49,206 bases of DNA from Campylobacterota bacterium. Its GTDB lineage: Bacteria > Campylobacterota > Campylobacteria > Campylobacterales > Sulfurimonadaceae. The notes under the pieces were generated by a model. It did no database searches, had not been told where the DNA came from, and was given only the letters and a program-made list of their open reading frames with translations. The translations under genes were made by a program, and so were the position numbers. Position 1 is the first letter of the stretch; the number at the start of each line of letters is the position of its first letter. The stretch is from NCBI GenBank assembly GCA_040752835.1, contig JBFMGG010000011.1:1-49206 (forward strand), read 5' to 3'. Below, piece by piece: positions 26,348 through 37,466 of the stretch.

Positions 26348-26935
26348 ATGTCAAAAACAACTACCCAGCAAGCATTCGAAGACGCGGTTAAGACGATGAT
26401 CCGCTACGTCGGCGAAGACGAAACCCGCGAAGGGCTCCTCAAAACCCCCGAGCGGGTGATGAAAGCCTACGAATTCATGTTCGGAGGGTACAATGAAGAT
26501 CCGCAGGCGATTTTGAATTCGGCGATGTTCGAAACTTCCAACGACGAGATGGTGCTGATCAAAGACATCGAATTTTATTCGACATGCGAACACCATCTCC
26601 TTCCGATTATCGGACGGGCCCATGTCGCCTATATCCCCGACGGAAAAGTGGTCGGCCTCTCCAAGATCCCGCGCGTCGTCGACGTCTTCGCGCGCCGGAT
26701 GCAGATCCAGGAGCAGCTGACCGAACAGATCGCCGACGCGCTGATGCACGCGATCAGCCCCAAGGGGGTCGCGGTGGTCGTGCAGGCGCGTCACATGTGC
26801 ATGGAGATGCGCGGAGTCGAGAAAATCAGTTCCACGACCACCTCGAGCGCGCTGCGGGGATTGTTCAAACGGGACGAAAAAACGCGGATGGAGTTTTTCA
26901 ACCTGATCAACTCTCCGGCCGGAACCCGATACTAA
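26348..26935 (+). CDS. folE: GTP cyclohydrolase I
   Basis: The 195-residue enzyme converts GTP to dihydroneopterin triphosphate, the first step of folate synthesis. The zinc ligands are in place: C80 and H83 (STCEHHLLP) and C151 ([10 protein letters not shown]). The start is the ATG at 26348, preceded by GAGAG; the longer frame from 26270 has no family similarity in its extra residues. fliI starts three bases after the stop, so the two are an operon, as in Campylobacter jejuni. Confidence 0.96.
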   Translation: MSKTTTQQAFEDAVKTMIRYVGEDETREGLLKTPERVMKAYEFMFGGYNEDPQAILNSAMFETSNDEMVLIKDIEFYSTCEHHLLPIIGRAHVAYIPDGKVVGLSKIPRVVDVFARRMQIQEQLTEQIADALMHAISPKGVAVVVQARHMCMEMRGVEKISSTTTSSALRGLFKRDEKTRMEFFNLINSPAGTRY

Positions 26936-26938
26936 ACG

Positions 26939-28246
26939 ATGCCGCTCAAAACCCTCCGAAGCCGTCTGGGAATCGAAAAGCTCACCACCCTGTTCGGGAC
27001 GATTACCAAAATCAGTCCGACGGTCATCGTCGCCGAAGGACTCCATGTCAGCATCGGAGATACCGTACTGATCGTTTCGGAGGTGAACGGCGCCCAGGCG
27101 ATGGGGATGGTGAGCGAGGTGGAGAGGAACCGTTTTTTTATCACCCCGTTTCGTTTTGTCGAGGGATTCCGGACGGGAGACAAGATCTATCCGAACCAGA
27201 CGGGGATGATGATCGAGGTCGGGGATGCGTTGCTGGGGCGGGTCGTCGATCCGTTCATGAACCCGGTCGACGGGAAGGGGCCGATCGGTTCGACCCATCT
27301 TGAACCGATCATCAAAGCTCCGATTGCGGCGATGAAGCGCGGAATGATCAACGAGCCCTTTCGCGTCGGGGTCAAAACGATCGACGGACTCCTCACCTGC
27401 GGAAAAGGGCAGAAGCTGGGGATATTCGCCGGAAGCGGCGTCGGCAAATCAACCCTGATGGGGATGATCGTCCGCGGCGCCCAGGCCCCGATCAAGGTGG
27501 TCGCCCTGATCGGGGAGCGGGGGCGCGAGGTCCCCGAATTTATCGAAAAAAATCTGGGCGGCAATCTCGAAAACACGGTCATTGTCGTCGCCACCAGCGA
27601 CGATTCGCCGCTGATGCGCAAATACGGGGCGTTCAGCGCCATGAGTGTGGCGGAGTATTTTAAAGGCAAGGGGCTGGACGTTCTGTTTATGATGGATTCG
27701 GTGACCCGTTTTGCCATGGCGCAGCGCGAGATCGGCCTCGCCCTCGGAGAACCCCCGACCTCAAAGGGGTATCCCCCCTCGTCGCTGACGTTGTTGCCGC
27801 AGTTGATGGAGCGGGCCGGCAAAGAGGAAGGCAACGGCTCCATCACCGCTTTTTTTACGGTTCTGGTCGAAGGGGACGACCTGAGCGACCCGATCGCCGA
27901 CCAGTCGCGTTCGATCCTCGACGGTCACATCGTCCTCTCGCGGGAACTGACCGATTTCGGGATCTATCCGCCCATCCATATTCTCAATTCGGCATCGCGG
28001 GTGATGAACGATATCATCTCCCCCGAACATTTTGCCGCCGCCCGGCGGTTCCGCCGTCTCTATACTTTACTTAAAGAGAACGAGATGCTGATCCGCATCG
28101 GCGCCTACGTCAAGGGGACCGATCGGGAACTGGACGAAGCGATCGGGAAACGGGAGCAGATGGAGAAATTCCTTTCGCAGGGGGAAAAATTCCAGACCGA
28201 TTTTCAGGAAACGGTCGATCAGCTGATCGCGATGATGGCCAACTGA
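26939..28246 (+). CDS. fliI: Flagellum-specific ATP synthase FliI
   Basis: The 435-residue ATPase of the flagellar type III export apparatus resembles the F1 beta subunit. It has Walker A GSGVGKST (165-172), Walker B (LDVLFMMDSVTRFA) and the block IGERGREVPEFIE. With FliH and FliJ it prepares export substrates at the base of the flagellum. It stands alone among housekeeping genes rather than in a flagellar cluster, which is normal in this phylum. Only a weak ribosome site precedes the ATG, so coupling to folE translation is likely. Confidence 0.95.
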   Translation: MPLKTLRSRLGIEKLTTLFGTITKISPTVIVAEGLHVSIGDTVLIVSEVNGAQAMGMVSEVERNRFFITPFRFVEGFRTGDKIYPNQTGMMIEVGDALLGRVVDPFMNPVDGKGPIGSTHLEPIIKAPIAAMKRGMINEPFRVGVKTIDGLLTCGKGQKLGIFAGSGVGKSTLMGMIVRGAQAPIKVVALIGERGREVPEFIEKNLGGNLENTVIVVATSDDSPLMRKYGAFSAMSVAEYFKGKGLDVLFMMDSVTRFAMAQREIGLALGEPPTSKGYPPSSLTLLPQLMERAGKEEGNGSITAFFTVLVEGDDLSDPIADQSRSILDGHIVLSRELTDFGIYPPIHILNSASRVMNDIISPEHFAAARRFRRLYTLLKENEMLIRIGAYVKGTDRELDEAIGKREQMEKFLSQGEKFQTDFQETVDQLIAMMAN

Positions 28247-28310
28247 GGCGGAATCCTTAAAGCACGTTAAACATAAAAAACCCTTAAGGTTAGTATAACG
28301 AGCTTTGCTC

Positions 28311-28316
28311 TATTAT
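28311..28316 (+). promoter_or_regulatory. Possible -10 box for nifSU
   Basis: TATTAT at 28311-28316 lies 62 bases before the nifS start. No -35 box or known Fe-S regulator site was recognised. CCTTAA (28255-28260) and TTAAGG (28284-28289) upstream could be a weak fliI terminator. Confidence 0.3.
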
Positions 28317-28354
28317 CCCGAAAGTTAAACAAGAGAGAATTTGTCTTTTATTGA

Positions 28355-29593
<1,239 letters not shown>

Positions 29594-29606
29594 GAAGGAA
29601 ACAATT

Positions 29607-30581
29607 ATGGCAAAAAATGATCTTTTGGGCGGGTCTCTCTGGGACCAGTATTCGAACAAAGTTACGACGCTGATGAACAACCCCCAGCATCAGGGGGAGA
29701 TTACGCAAGAGGAGTGCGACGCGGCCGGACATAAGCTCATCGTTGCCGATTTCGGGGCGGAGAGCTGCGGCGACGCGGTTCGCCTGTACTGGGAAGTCGA
29801 TCCCGCGACCGACACCATCGTCAACTCGAAGTTCAAAAGCTTCGGGTGCGGTACGGCGATTGCGAGTTCGGACATGATGACCCAGCTGTGTATCGGTAAA
29901 ACGGTTCAGGAAGCGGTCAAGATCACCAACATCGACGTCGAGTTCGCCCTGCGCGATACCCCCGACGTTCCGGCCGTTCCACCGCAGAAAATGCACTGTT
30001 CGGTCATGGCTTACGACGTCATCAAAAAAGCGGCGGGGCTTTACCTCGGCGTCGACGCCGCGAGCTTCGAAGACGAGATCATCGTCTGTGAATGTGCGCG
30101 CGTCAGTCTCGGAACACTGCGCGAAGTGATCCGCCTCAACGACCTCAAAACCGTTGAACAGATTACCGACTACACCAAAGCGGGCGGTTTTTGTAAATCG
30201 TGCATCAAGCCGGGCGGACACGAAGCGCGCGAGTATTATCTGGTCGATATTCTCGCCGACGTCCGTCGCGAGATGGATGAAGAGAAGATGCGTGCGGCCG
30301 CGGACGCGGGAACGCACGGCGATTTCGAAACGATGACCCTCGTGCAGAAGATCAAGGCGATCGACAGCGTCATCGATGAGAGCGTGCGTCAGTTCCTCGT
30401 CATGGACGGCGGGAACATGGAAGTCATCGACATCAAAGATTCCCCCGACTACATCGACGTCTACATCCGCTACCTCGGGGCCTGTTCGGGATGCGCGAGC
30501 TCCACGACGGGAACGTTGTACGCCATCGAGGCGACCCTCAAAGAGAAACTTTCTCAGAAGATCCGCGTACTGCCGATCTGA
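29607..30581 (+). CDS. nifU: Fe-S cluster assembly scaffold NifU
   Basis: The 324-residue modular scaffold has three parts. The IscU-like domain carries C54, C81 and C131. A central domain holds a permanent [2Fe-2S] cluster on C161, C163, C196 and C199 (CECARVSL, CKSCI). The C-terminal Nfu domain has C293 and C296 (CSGC). All ligands are intact. The start is the ATG at 29607 after GAAGGAA; a frame from 29535 overlaps nifS and has no family similarity there. Two hairpins follow the stop. Confidence 0.95.
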   Translation: MAKNDLLGGSLWDQYSNKVTTLMNNPQHQGEITQEECDAAGHKLIVADFGAESCGDAVRLYWEVDPATDTIVNSKFKSFGCGTAIASSDMMTQLCIGKTVQEAVKITNIDVEFALRDTPDVPAVPPQKMHCSVMAYDVIKKAAGLYLGVDAASFEDEIIVCECARVSLGTLREVIRLNDLKTVEQITDYTKAGGFCKSCIKPGGHEAREYYLVDILADVRREMDEEKMRAAADAGTHGDFETMTLVQKIKAIDSVIDESVRQFLVMDGGNMEVIDIKDSPDYIDVYIRYLGACSGCASSTTGTLYAIEATLKEKLSQKIRVLPI

Positions 30582-30590
30582 TTTTATACG

Positions 30591-30670
30591 CCGTTGGAGC
30601 AAAGCTCCCACGGCTACGCTCACGCTTAGTTTTCCTCGGCGGAAAGCCCGCGCACGTTTGCGTGCTTTTT
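30591..30670 (+). terminator. Tandem terminator after nifSU
   Basis: GGAGC at 30596-30600 pairs with GCTCC at 30604-30608, extended by CCG and CGG outside. Then GCACG at 30652-30656 pairs with CGTGC at 30661-30665 across TTTG, followed by TTTTT (30666-30670). The second is a good intrinsic terminator. It stops nifSU transcripts before the convergent phoH gene. Confidence 0.65.
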
Positions 30671-30686
30671 ACTCCCCCCAGAATGA

Positions 30687-32147
30687 TCAAAAATTCTTAT
30701 CAAACCAGTCGGCTACCTGGCTGCGGATCGTGTGGCGCAACTGGATTCCCGCGATAAAGTCGTTGTGTTGCGCTTTGTTGAGCAGGGTCACGAGGGCGTT
30801 GCGCCGTTTGGAGAGGAACGGATGGTCGATCTGACCGGGGTCTCCCATCACGACGAGCCGCGTCTCGTCTCCCATCCGCGTTCCGATCAGTTTGAGGGTG
30901 GCGTTGGTCATGTTCTGTGCCTCGTCGATGATGACGAATTTGCGGGAGATGGTCGTTCCCCGCATGTGGGCGATGTCCATCGCTTCGATGTTGTATTTTT
31001 TCATAAAGATTTCGGTCGCATTTTCCCGTTTGATCGAATTGGTGTTCCCCGTGTATTCGACCCGTGCGTCGATGGAGTATTTGCTCTGGTGCTCGATCGT
31101 AAAATTGATGGCGGCATAGAGGGGATACATGAAATACCCCAGTTTCTGCTCTTCGTCCCCTTTACGAAATCCCAGTTCGGACTGCGGATCGTTCGAAGTG
31201 ACGGTGTTTCGGGCATAGACGATCCCCTCGACGATCCCCTCTTCGACCAGTTCCAGCCCCGCCTGCAGCGCGACGAGGGTTTTTCCCGAACCGGTCGAGC
31301 CCGAGACGACGGTGACGTAGTTTTGGGGATGGGTCATCATCGCGTAATAGAATTTTTGCTCGAGGTTGAGGGGGCGTACGAGGCTTTCGTCGAAGTGTTC
31401 TCCGAAACGGCGGTCGAAATCGCACCATTCGATCTGGCCGTTGATGCTCAGGGCATGGCGCTGGATTCCCGTTTCGTACATTTCCGAAGCGGCGCTGAGC
31501 GCCTTTTGGACGAAGGTGATCTGGTCGAAGTTGTGATGGGTTTTATCGGCGGGGAGAGCTGGGGTCTCCTCGTACTCGTAGGTGTAGGAAAAATCGATTT
31601 TCTCGGGGGCTTCGACGCTGCTGTTACGGATGCTCTGCGACTGTATGCCGCGGATTTCTGCGGCGATCCGAAACGACATGTCGTTGGTGAGGAGCGTAAG
31701 ATCGTAGTCGTCGGCTATTTCGGCGATTTTAGCGTCATTAAGCCCTTTCGGTTCGGAAAAATGGGCCGATACGCGGTAGTGTTCCCGATGAACGATGTAG
31801 AGGTCGATCAGGTTTGCTTCGCCTCCGTGTAAGGAACGGTCGAAGTTGAGCGAGAGCCGATAGTAGCGGTCGTTTTGACACAGGTTATGGTCGATGCGGC
31901 TTCGGACGCATTCGGGGAGTTCGACGGAGCTGATCGGCTCCCCCCAGGCAATGTCGGCGAGGCGGAAAAATTCCCGCGCCTGAAAGCCCGCTTCGGAGCG
32001 CATGTCGTCTTTTTTGCTGTTAAGCTCGGACAGAACGACGTTGGTAATGACGACGCCGTTGAGGTTCTCTTCGCTGATTCGGAGGATATTGGTCGGATCG
32101 TCGAGGATAACGGAAGTATCAAGGAGATAGCAGTTTTGTGTGCCCAC
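30687..32147 (-). CDS. PhoH2-type protein (PIN nuclease fused to PhoH ATPase)
   Basis: The 486-residue protein has an N-terminal PIN domain (1-165) with acidic residues D10, E41, D138 and D156, and a C-terminal PhoH-like ATPase with Walker A GSTGSGKT (283-290) and Walker B (VIIDEAQN). PhoH2 proteins of mycobacteria unwind and cut RNA, and the same activity is inferred. In mycobacteria the gene is often paired with an antitoxin-like partner; no such partner is seen here. It is the last gene of the pyrG-led minus run, 50 bases after aroC. Confidence 0.9.
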   Translation of the reverse strand: MGTQNCYLLDTSVILDDPTNILRISEENLNGVVITNVVLSELNSKKDDMRSEAGFQAREFFRLADIAWGEPISSVELPECVRSRIDHNLCQNDRYYRLSLNFDRSLHGGEANLIDLYIVHREHYRVSAHFSEPKGLNDAKIAEIADDYDLTLLTNDMSFRIAAEIRGIQSQSIRNSSVEAPEKIDFSYTYEYEETPALPADKTHHNFDQITFVQKALSAASEMYETGIQRHALSINGQIEWCDFDRRFGEHFDESLVRPLNLEQKFYYAMMTHPQNYVTVVSGSTGSGKTLVALQAGLELVEEGIVEGIVYARNTVTSNDPQSELGFRKGDEEQKLGYFMYPLYAAINFTIEHQSKYSIDARVEYTGNTNSIKRENATEIFMKKYNIEAMDIAHMRGTTISRKFVIIDEAQNMTNATLKLIGTRMGDETRLVVMGDPGQIDHPFLSKRRNALVTLLNKAQHNDFIAGIQLRHTIRSQVADWFDKNF

Positions 32148-32197
32148 GCGGAAACCTTATGATAAAGATTTCCTATGGTAGGGTATTTTTTCTTAAA

Positions 32198-33271
32198 TTA
32201 GCCGTAATACCCTTTGAGACCCTGCATCGTCCGCCCCATGTTGAGCAGTACCATGTCTGCGCATACGAGGGCTGCCATCGATTCGGCCACCACCGATCCA
32301 CGGACGGCGACGCAGGGGTCGTGACGACCTTTGAGGGAAACGTGGACGCTGTGCCCCTGCGTATCGACGCTCTCCTGGTCGATGAAAATCGAGGGGGTCG
32401 GTTTGAAATGGACGCGCACGAGGACGTCGTCGCCGTTGCTCATCCCGCCCAGGATTCCCCCCGCGTGGTTGGTTTTGAACCCCTCGGGAGTGATGGGGTC
32501 GTTGTTTTCGCTCGCTTTGAGGCGCGCGCTTCGGACCCCTTCACCGATTTCGACCGCTTTGACGGCGTTGATCCCCATCATCGCTTCGGCCAGCACCGCG
32601 TCGAGTTTGTAATAGAGCCCTTCTCCCAGTCCTACGGGCAGGCCGCTGATTTTGACGGTTGCCACGCCGCCGACGGAATCGTGGGCATTTTTGGCGCTCA
32701 GGATCGCTTCTTTCTGCGCCTCTTCGACGGCGGGATCGAGGGCGTAGATGGGGCTGTTCGCGACGCGGCTGAAATCGAGCGCATCCGCTTCGATCCCGTC
32801 AATCGCGCTGATCCCGCTTGCAAAGTCGATCCCCAGTTCCCGGAGCATCAGCTTCGCCACGGCTCCGCCGGCCACCCGCGCGGCCGTTTCGCGTGCCGAT
32901 GAGCGGCCGCCGCCGCGGTAGTCGCGGATGCCGTATTTATGAAAATAGGTGAAATCGGCGTGTCCGGGACGGAAAATGTCTTTGACGTTCGAATAGTCGC
33001 CGCTTTTTTGGTCGGTATTGTAGATCATCATCATGATCGGCGTTCCGGTGCTTTTACCTTCGAAAACGCCGCTGAGGATTTCGACCTTGTCGGCTTCTTT
33101 GCGAGCGGTGGCAAACTCGTTTTGTCCCGGACGGCGGCGGTCGAGCTCGCTCTGGATGTAGGTTTCGTCGATGACGAGACCGGCGGGAACGCCGTCAAGA
33201 ACGCATCCGATCGCCTTGCCGTGCGATTCTCCAAAGGTGGTGATCGTAAAACGTTCCCCGAACCGGTTCAT
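32198..33271 (-). CDS. aroC: Chorismate synthase
   Basis: The 357-residue FMN enzyme makes chorismate from EPSP, the branch point to aromatic amino acids and folate precursors. The N-terminal [18 protein letters not shown] signature, the [14 protein letters not shown] block and GGRSSARET are present. The start overlaps the rnc stop by four bases (ATGA). The order rnhA-rnc-aroC matches what I recall from Helicobacter pylori. Confidence 0.96.
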   Translation of the reverse strand: MNRFGERFTITTFGESHGKAIGCVLDGVPAGLVIDETYIQSELDRRRPGQNEFATARKEADKVEILSGVFEGKSTGTPIMMMIYNTDQKSGDYSNVKDIFRPGHADFTYFHKYGIRDYRGGGRSSARETAARVAGGAVAKLMLRELGIDFASGISAIDGIEADALDFSRVANSPIYALDPAVEEAQKEAILSAKNAHDSVGGVATVKISGLPVGLGEGLYYKLDAVLAEAMMGINAVKAVEIGEGVRSARLKASENNDPITPEGFKTNHAGGILGGMSNGDDVLVRVHFKPTPSIFIDQESVDTQGHSVHVSLKGRHDPCVAVRGSVVAESMAALVCADMVLLNMGRTMQGLKGYYG

Positions 33272-33948
33272 TTGAGCTCCTTGTTCAGCATCTCCAGGGC
33301 GATTTTGGCCGCCTCCTGCTGGGCTTGTTTTTTGCTTTTGCCGCAGGCTGCGGCGTACCGTTTTCCGTCGATGCTCACGGCCACTTCGAACTCTTTTTTA
33401 TGATCGGGGCCGTGGGCGGCGATAAGGTCGTATTCGGGAGTGATCCCGAAATGGGCCTGCGTCAGCTCCTGCAACGAGGTTTTGTAGTCTTTGAACAGCG
33501 AATCCAAAGAGATGTCGTCGTGGACGTTTTCGAGGAGATGGATCGTGATCTCCCGGACTTTTTCCAGCCCCGTTTCGAGATAGAGCGCCCCCATGACCGC
33601 CTCGAACGCGTTGGAGAGCAGTGAGCTCTTGGTCCGCCCGCTGTTGTTTTCCTCCGCGTTGGAGAGGTAGATGTATTCTCCGAGATTCAGATGGTTCGCA
33701 AGGCGGGTAAAGCCCCCTTCGTTAACGAGGGAGGCACGCATTTTGGAGAGTTTTCCCTCGTCGAAATCGGCGAATTTTTTGTAGAGGTATTCCCCGACGA
33801 TCAAGTCGAGGACGGCATCGCCCAAAAATTCGAGGCGCTCATTATTGTAGGGCTGTTTGTAGCTTTTGTGCGTCAGCGCTTCAATAAGGAGCTCTTGATT
33901 TTGAAAGTGGTACCCGAGCTGTTGCTGCAGGGCTTTTAAATCGTTCAT
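33268..33948 (-). CDS. rnc: Ribonuclease III
   Basis: The 226-residue double-strand-specific endonuclease matures rRNA and processes structured RNAs. The nuclease signature [16 protein letters not shown] holds E40 and D44, and a double-stranded RNA-binding domain occupies about 153-222. The start is the ATG at 33948, sharing one base with the rnhA stop. A frame from 34005 lies within rnhA and is not used. Confidence 0.96.
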   Translation of the reverse strand: MNDLKALQQQLGYHFQNQELLIEALTHKSYKQPYNNERLEFLGDAVLDLIVGEYLYKKFADFDEGKLSKMRASLVNEGGFTRLANHLNLGEYIYLSNAEENNSGRTKSSLLSNAFEAVMGALYLETGLEKVREITIHLLENVHDDISLDSLFKDYKTSLQELTQAHFGITPEYDLIAAHGPDHKKEFEVAVSIDGKRYAAACGKSKKQAQQEAAKIALEMLNKELK

Positions 33949-34382
33949 TATGTGTTCAATCCTTCTTTGTATTTTCCCGCTTCTTCGCGGGCGATCCGGT
34001 CGCACTCTTCGTTCTCGGCATGCCCGTCATGGCCGCGAACCCACTCCCCCCGTATGACGTGAGGGGCCGATACGGCGAGGTATTCGCGCCACAGATCGGG
34101 GTTTTTGACCTTCGCGAAATTGCGTTTCACCCACCCCTCGAGCCATTCGTTGATCCCTTTGATCACGTAGCTCGAATCGGAGACGATCGTCACCTCGCAG
34201 GGCTCTTTGAGGGCTTTGAGCCCTTCGATCACCGCGCGCAGCTCCATTCGGTTGTTCGTCGTGTGGGGTTCGCCTCCGCGGACGACTTTTTCGTTCGTTC
34301 CGTAGCGCAAAATCGCACCGAATCCTCCCGGTCCGGGATTGCCCAGCGCGGAGCCGTCACTGAAGAGAGTTATTTTCTTCAT
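33948..34382 (-). CDS. rnhA: Ribonuclease HI
   Basis: The 144-residue enzyme cuts RNA in RNA-DNA hybrids, such as primers and R-loops. The catalytic residues D9 (FSDGS), E47 (NRMELRAV), D69 (VSDSSYV) and D128 are present, with the loop histidine in RGHDGH. Its first 26 bases overlap the end of the TPR gene, and it runs directly into rnc. Confidence 0.95.
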   Translation of the reverse strand: MKKITLFSDGSALGNPGPGGFGAILRYGTNEKVVRGGEPHTTNNRMELRAVIEGLKALKEPCEVTIVSDSSYVIKGINEWLEGWVKRNFAKVKNPDLWREYLAVSAPHVIRGEWVRGHDGHAENEECDRIAREEAGKYKEGLNT

Positions 34383-35400
34383 ACCGCTCCCGTGAAAGGT
34401 TCATCATCACTTCCACCGTATCGATCGCATGGCAATGGGGACAGCGGTGGAACGGCAGAAACGATATCTGCTTGCACTCGCCGCACGCGTACTCGAACTG
34501 CAGGGTCGCTTTTCCGATACCGCATCTGCGCAGGGCGATCAGCACGTCGAGTTCGAAGACGCCGCTTCCCTCCGCGAGGGAGACGGAGCCTTTGGCGCTG
34601 AAAAGCTCGCGTAGATACGTATTGCTTGCAATTATATCCAAATCGAGATTATCGTCTCTAAGGCGCCACAACACGTCGCTCAGCCGGGGTGCGAGCGACT
34701 GGTCGAAGCGGCTCCATGCGAGCGCCGGGCGGTTGGCGAAAAGCCATTCGAAAACGAGATACCCCAACTGGCGGTGACGCTCGTACAGCTCGATCAGGCG
34801 CTCCCCCTTTTCATCGGTTCCGACCGTATGGTCTCCCAACAGCAGCCGGCATTCGAGATAGAGCTTTTCGTGCAGGGAATCGGGGGAGATCTCCTGCAGC
34901 GATTCCATCACTTCGAGCGCCTTGTCGTACTGGCGCAGCTGCTCATAGATCAGGATCAGGTAATGGAGCGCCTGCGGAGAGCGGGGATGGTTTTGGAGAA
35001 TCTGTAAAAAACTCTGGCGCGAACGTTCGAGGAAACCTGCTTTGAAATAATTTTTTCCCAGCAGCAGCAACACCTCTTTTTGGAACGTCGTTTCCCGGTT
35101 TTTGGAAAGGAGGGCGTGATAGATTTCGACGCTTTTTTCGAAATTTCCCTGCATTTCGTAGCTGTGGGCGAGCATGAGCCACGATTCGTTGGGGAGGGAG
35201 TTGGTCTGCACCTGATCGCGTAGCCGGTTCTCGTCTTCGAGCGATTCGAATTTTCCGAGGAACGATTCAAGATCGCGGTGCCCCCTGGCCGTTTTGTGCC
35301 GCCCCCACCAGTAGCTCAGAAACGAAAGGACGAAGAGGAGGAAGAAAAAGACGATGACGCCGAAAAGAGGGTCTCGGAATTCGATGAAAAATGTATCCAT
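34357..35400 (-). CDS. Membrane-anchored TPR protein with C-terminal zinc ribbon (LapB/YciM-like)
   Basis: The 347-residue protein has one N-terminal membrane helix (about 11-31), TPR-like helical repeats (about 70-185) and a C-terminal rubredoxin-like zinc ribbon with C306, C309, C320 and C323 (CGEC, CPHC). This three-part order is that of LapB, which in enterobacteria controls LPS synthesis with FtsH through LpxC turnover. The overall similarity cannot be judged here and the repeats are diverged, so LapB function is only a hypothesis. It overlaps rnhA by 26 bases and follows a lipoprotein gene by six. Confidence 0.75.
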   Translation of the reverse strand: MDTFFIEFRDPLFGVIVFFFLLFVLSFLSYWWGRHKTARGHRDLESFLGKFESLEDENRLRDQVQTNSLPNESWLMLAHSYEMQGNFEKSVEIYHALLSKNRETTFQKEVLLLLGKNYFKAGFLERSRQSFLQILQNHPRSPQALHYLILIYEQLRQYDKALEVMESLQEISPDSLHEKLYLECRLLLGDHTVGTDEKGERLIELYERHRQLGYLVFEWLFANRPALAWSRFDQSLAPRLSDVLWRLRDDNLDLDIIASNTYLRELFSAKGSVSLAEGSGVFELDVLIALRRCGIGKATLQFEYACGECKQISFLPFHRCPHCHAIDTVEVMMNLSRERYEENNSLQ

Positions 35401-35406
35401 GCCGTA

Positions 35407-35871
35407 TTATAGCTTTTGCAGCGTGATTTCGCGAATGATGCGGCTGGCAGGATCGATCCGGTAGCGCAGTGGGGAATGCTCAAGGGTACATTCCTCCCCG
35501 CTGCACCGTATATTGGGCAGAGCCGGGAGAACCTCGCCCGTTTTTCGCCCGGTTTCGTCGGGGATGAGGGGAGAGATGACGGTGATTTTGGCAACGGCTT
35601 CGCCGCTCTTGTCGGGAAAAACGTAGCCCAGTGCGGTCTCGTGGCGTTTGAGGATGAAGAGGGTTTGGGCACCCTGCGGAACGATCTGGGAGAGTTTTTC
35701 GACGCCAAGCCCCGGGAATCGCCCCTGAATGAGGGATGCTTCGAACCGTTCGCCCGCCCGTAGCGTTCCGAGCCCTTCGGAGGTGAGGGTCATGGGATAG
35801 GGGAGCGAGGGGTCGTGCGGCGTATCGCATCCCCAGAAGAGGAGCCCCAGCAGAAGGATCATCCCGCGCAT
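35407..35871 (-). CDS. Small predicted lipoprotein
   Basis: The 154-residue protein starts with a short signal peptide and a lipobox-like LLFWGC ending at C15, so it is probably a lipoprotein. The mature part has blocks such as LTSEGLGTLRAGERF and a possible disulfide pair in IRCSGEECTL. It may resemble DUF1131 proteins, but I am not sure. The ATG at 35871 shares one base with the recJ stop (TGATG). It lies between recJ and the membrane TPR protein. Confidence 0.65.
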   Translation of the reverse strand: MRGMILLLGLLFWGCDTPHDPSLPYPMTLTSEGLGTLRAGERFEASLIQGRFPGLGVEKLSQIVPQGAQTLFILKRHETALGYVFPDKSGEAVAKITVISPLIPDETGRKTGEVLPALPNIRCSGEECTLEHSPLRYRIDPASRIIREITLQKL

Positions 35872-37466
35872 CAAAAGATCCTCTCAAGCATCAGCTGCAG
35901 CGAAACCCGCCCGTTCCACTCGTTTTTGTTCACGGTGTAGCTGCAGCTCATTGTCCGGCTTTCGGGACATTCGAGGACCTGGCGGAACGCGACCAGCTCG
36001 ATCGTCTTGGGATGGGTTTTGGAGGGGCGCAGTTCCAGGCGGCTGTGGGATTGGTCGCTCCCGAAAAGTTTGACATTGACCACTTCGGCGTCCCGCAGCA
36101 AGAAACGGGGGCGCGGATTCCCCTCCCCGTAAGGTTCGAACCGTTCGAGCAATTCGAGCAGCTCGAAATTGATCATGTGGTGTTCGAGTTCGCCGACGAT
36201 GTCGCTGTGGGGAATGAAGTCGTTCGGATCGACCGATTCCGCGGCGTGGTTGATATCGCGCCGGAACCGCTCGACGCGGTCGCTTTGCATCGAAAGCCCC
36301 GCCGCCATTTTATGCCCGCCGAATTTGTCGAGCAGCGCTTCTTGGGATTTGATGAGCGCGTAGAGGTCGACGTTTCCGATGCTGCGTCCCGACCCTTTGG
36401 CGATTCCGTCGTGGACGCTAAGGACGATTGCGGGTTTTTGGAACCGGCTTACCAGCCGCGAGGCGACGATCCCGACGACTCCTTCGTTCCAGTGCTCCCC
36501 CGCTACGACGATCACCCGGTCTTCGGGCCGGACCTGAAGCATCGCTTCTTCCGTCGTCTGGGCTTCGGTCTCTTTGCGCAGCGTGTTAAGGGAACTGAGC
36601 AGCTCAAATTGTTCAAACGCTTTTTCAGTCGTATCGGCAAGTAGAAAATCGAGGGCGATTTTGGCGTCTTCGAGCCGTCCGGCGGAATTGATCCGGGGGG
36701 CGATCTGGAATGCGATGTCTTCGGAGGTGATCGCGGAACGGTTGAGGTAGTCGCGGATCATGACAAACGCCGGAAGCGGGGAACGCTGCATCATTTCCAG
36801 CCCGGTTTTGACGATCGAGCGGTTGAACCCGACCAGCGGCATCACGTCGGCGATGACCGCCAGCGCCAGGAACGGGAAAAACTGGCGCATGTCGATCGAG
36901 AGCTCCAGCTCCTGCTTGAGCAGCCCCATCAGCAACCAGGCTACCTGCGCGCCGCAGATCTCTTTGTAAGGGTAGGGGCATTCACGCTGTTTGGGGTTGA
37001 TGATGGCAAAAGCATCCGGGAGGGCATCCGAGGGGGTATGGTGGTCGGTGATGATGAGATCGATTCCGCGCTCGCGGCACACCTCCGCGGCGGCAAAAGC
37101 GTTGATTCCGTTGTCGACGGTGAAAACGACATCGGCGCGAATCCGGTCGAGAATCCCGGGAGAGACTCCGTAGCCGTCGCTGAACCGGTTGGGAATCGCG
37201 GTTTCGAGGGGATAGCCGATCAGATTGAAAAAGCGTTTGACGATGGCGGTCGAGGTGACTCCGTCGACGTCGTAATCGCCCACGACGGCAATGCGCTCAT
37301 TTGACCGGATCGCTCGTGCGAGACGTTCGGCCCCCTTGCGGGCGTCTTTGAGCTCTTGCGGATGGGGGATGTCGGAGAGTTTTTCGGATGCGCCGCCGAA
37401 TCGGCGTGCGAGAAAATCACTCAGTGCGGTATGATCAAGAAGGGGAACCTCAGGCAAGGTTCGCAT
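35871..37466 (-). CDS. recJ: Single-stranded-DNA-specific exonuclease RecJ
   Basis: The 531-residue 5'-to-3' exonuclease works in recombination and mismatch repair. The DHH-family motifs are intact: GDYDVDG (D64, D66, D68), VDNGI (D118), TDHHTP (D141, H142, H143), and the DHHA1 GGHKMAAGL. The start is the ATG at 37466, which overlaps the end of pyrG by 17 bases; a frame from 37553 is pyrG shadow. It is shorter than E. coli RecJ (577 residues), mainly by lacking part of the C-terminal region. Confidence 0.95.
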   Translation of the reverse strand: MRTLPEVPLLDHTALSDFLARRFGGASEKLSDIPHPQELKDARKGAERLARAIRSNERIAVVGDYDVDGVTSTAIVKRFFNLIGYPLETAIPNRFSDGYGVSPGILDRIRADVVFTVDNGINAFAAAEVCRERGIDLIITDHHTPSDALPDAFAIINPKQRECPYPYKEICGAQVAWLLMGLLKQELELSIDMRQFFPFLALAVIADVMPLVGFNRSIVKTGLEMMQRSPLPAFVMIRDYLNRSAITSEDIAFQIAPRINSAGRLEDAKIALDFLLADTTEKAFEQFELLSSLNTLRKETEAQTTEEAMLQVRPEDRVIVVAGEHWNEGVVGIVASRLVSRFQKPAIVLSVHDGIAKGSGRSIGNVDLYALIKSQEALLDKFGGHKMAAGLSMQSDRVERFRRDINHAAESVDPNDFIPHSDIVGELEHHMINFELLELLERFEPYGEGNPRPRFLLRDAEVVNVKLFGSDQSHSRLELRPSKTHPKTIELVAFRQVLECPESRTMSCSYTVNKNEWNGRVSLQLMLERIF

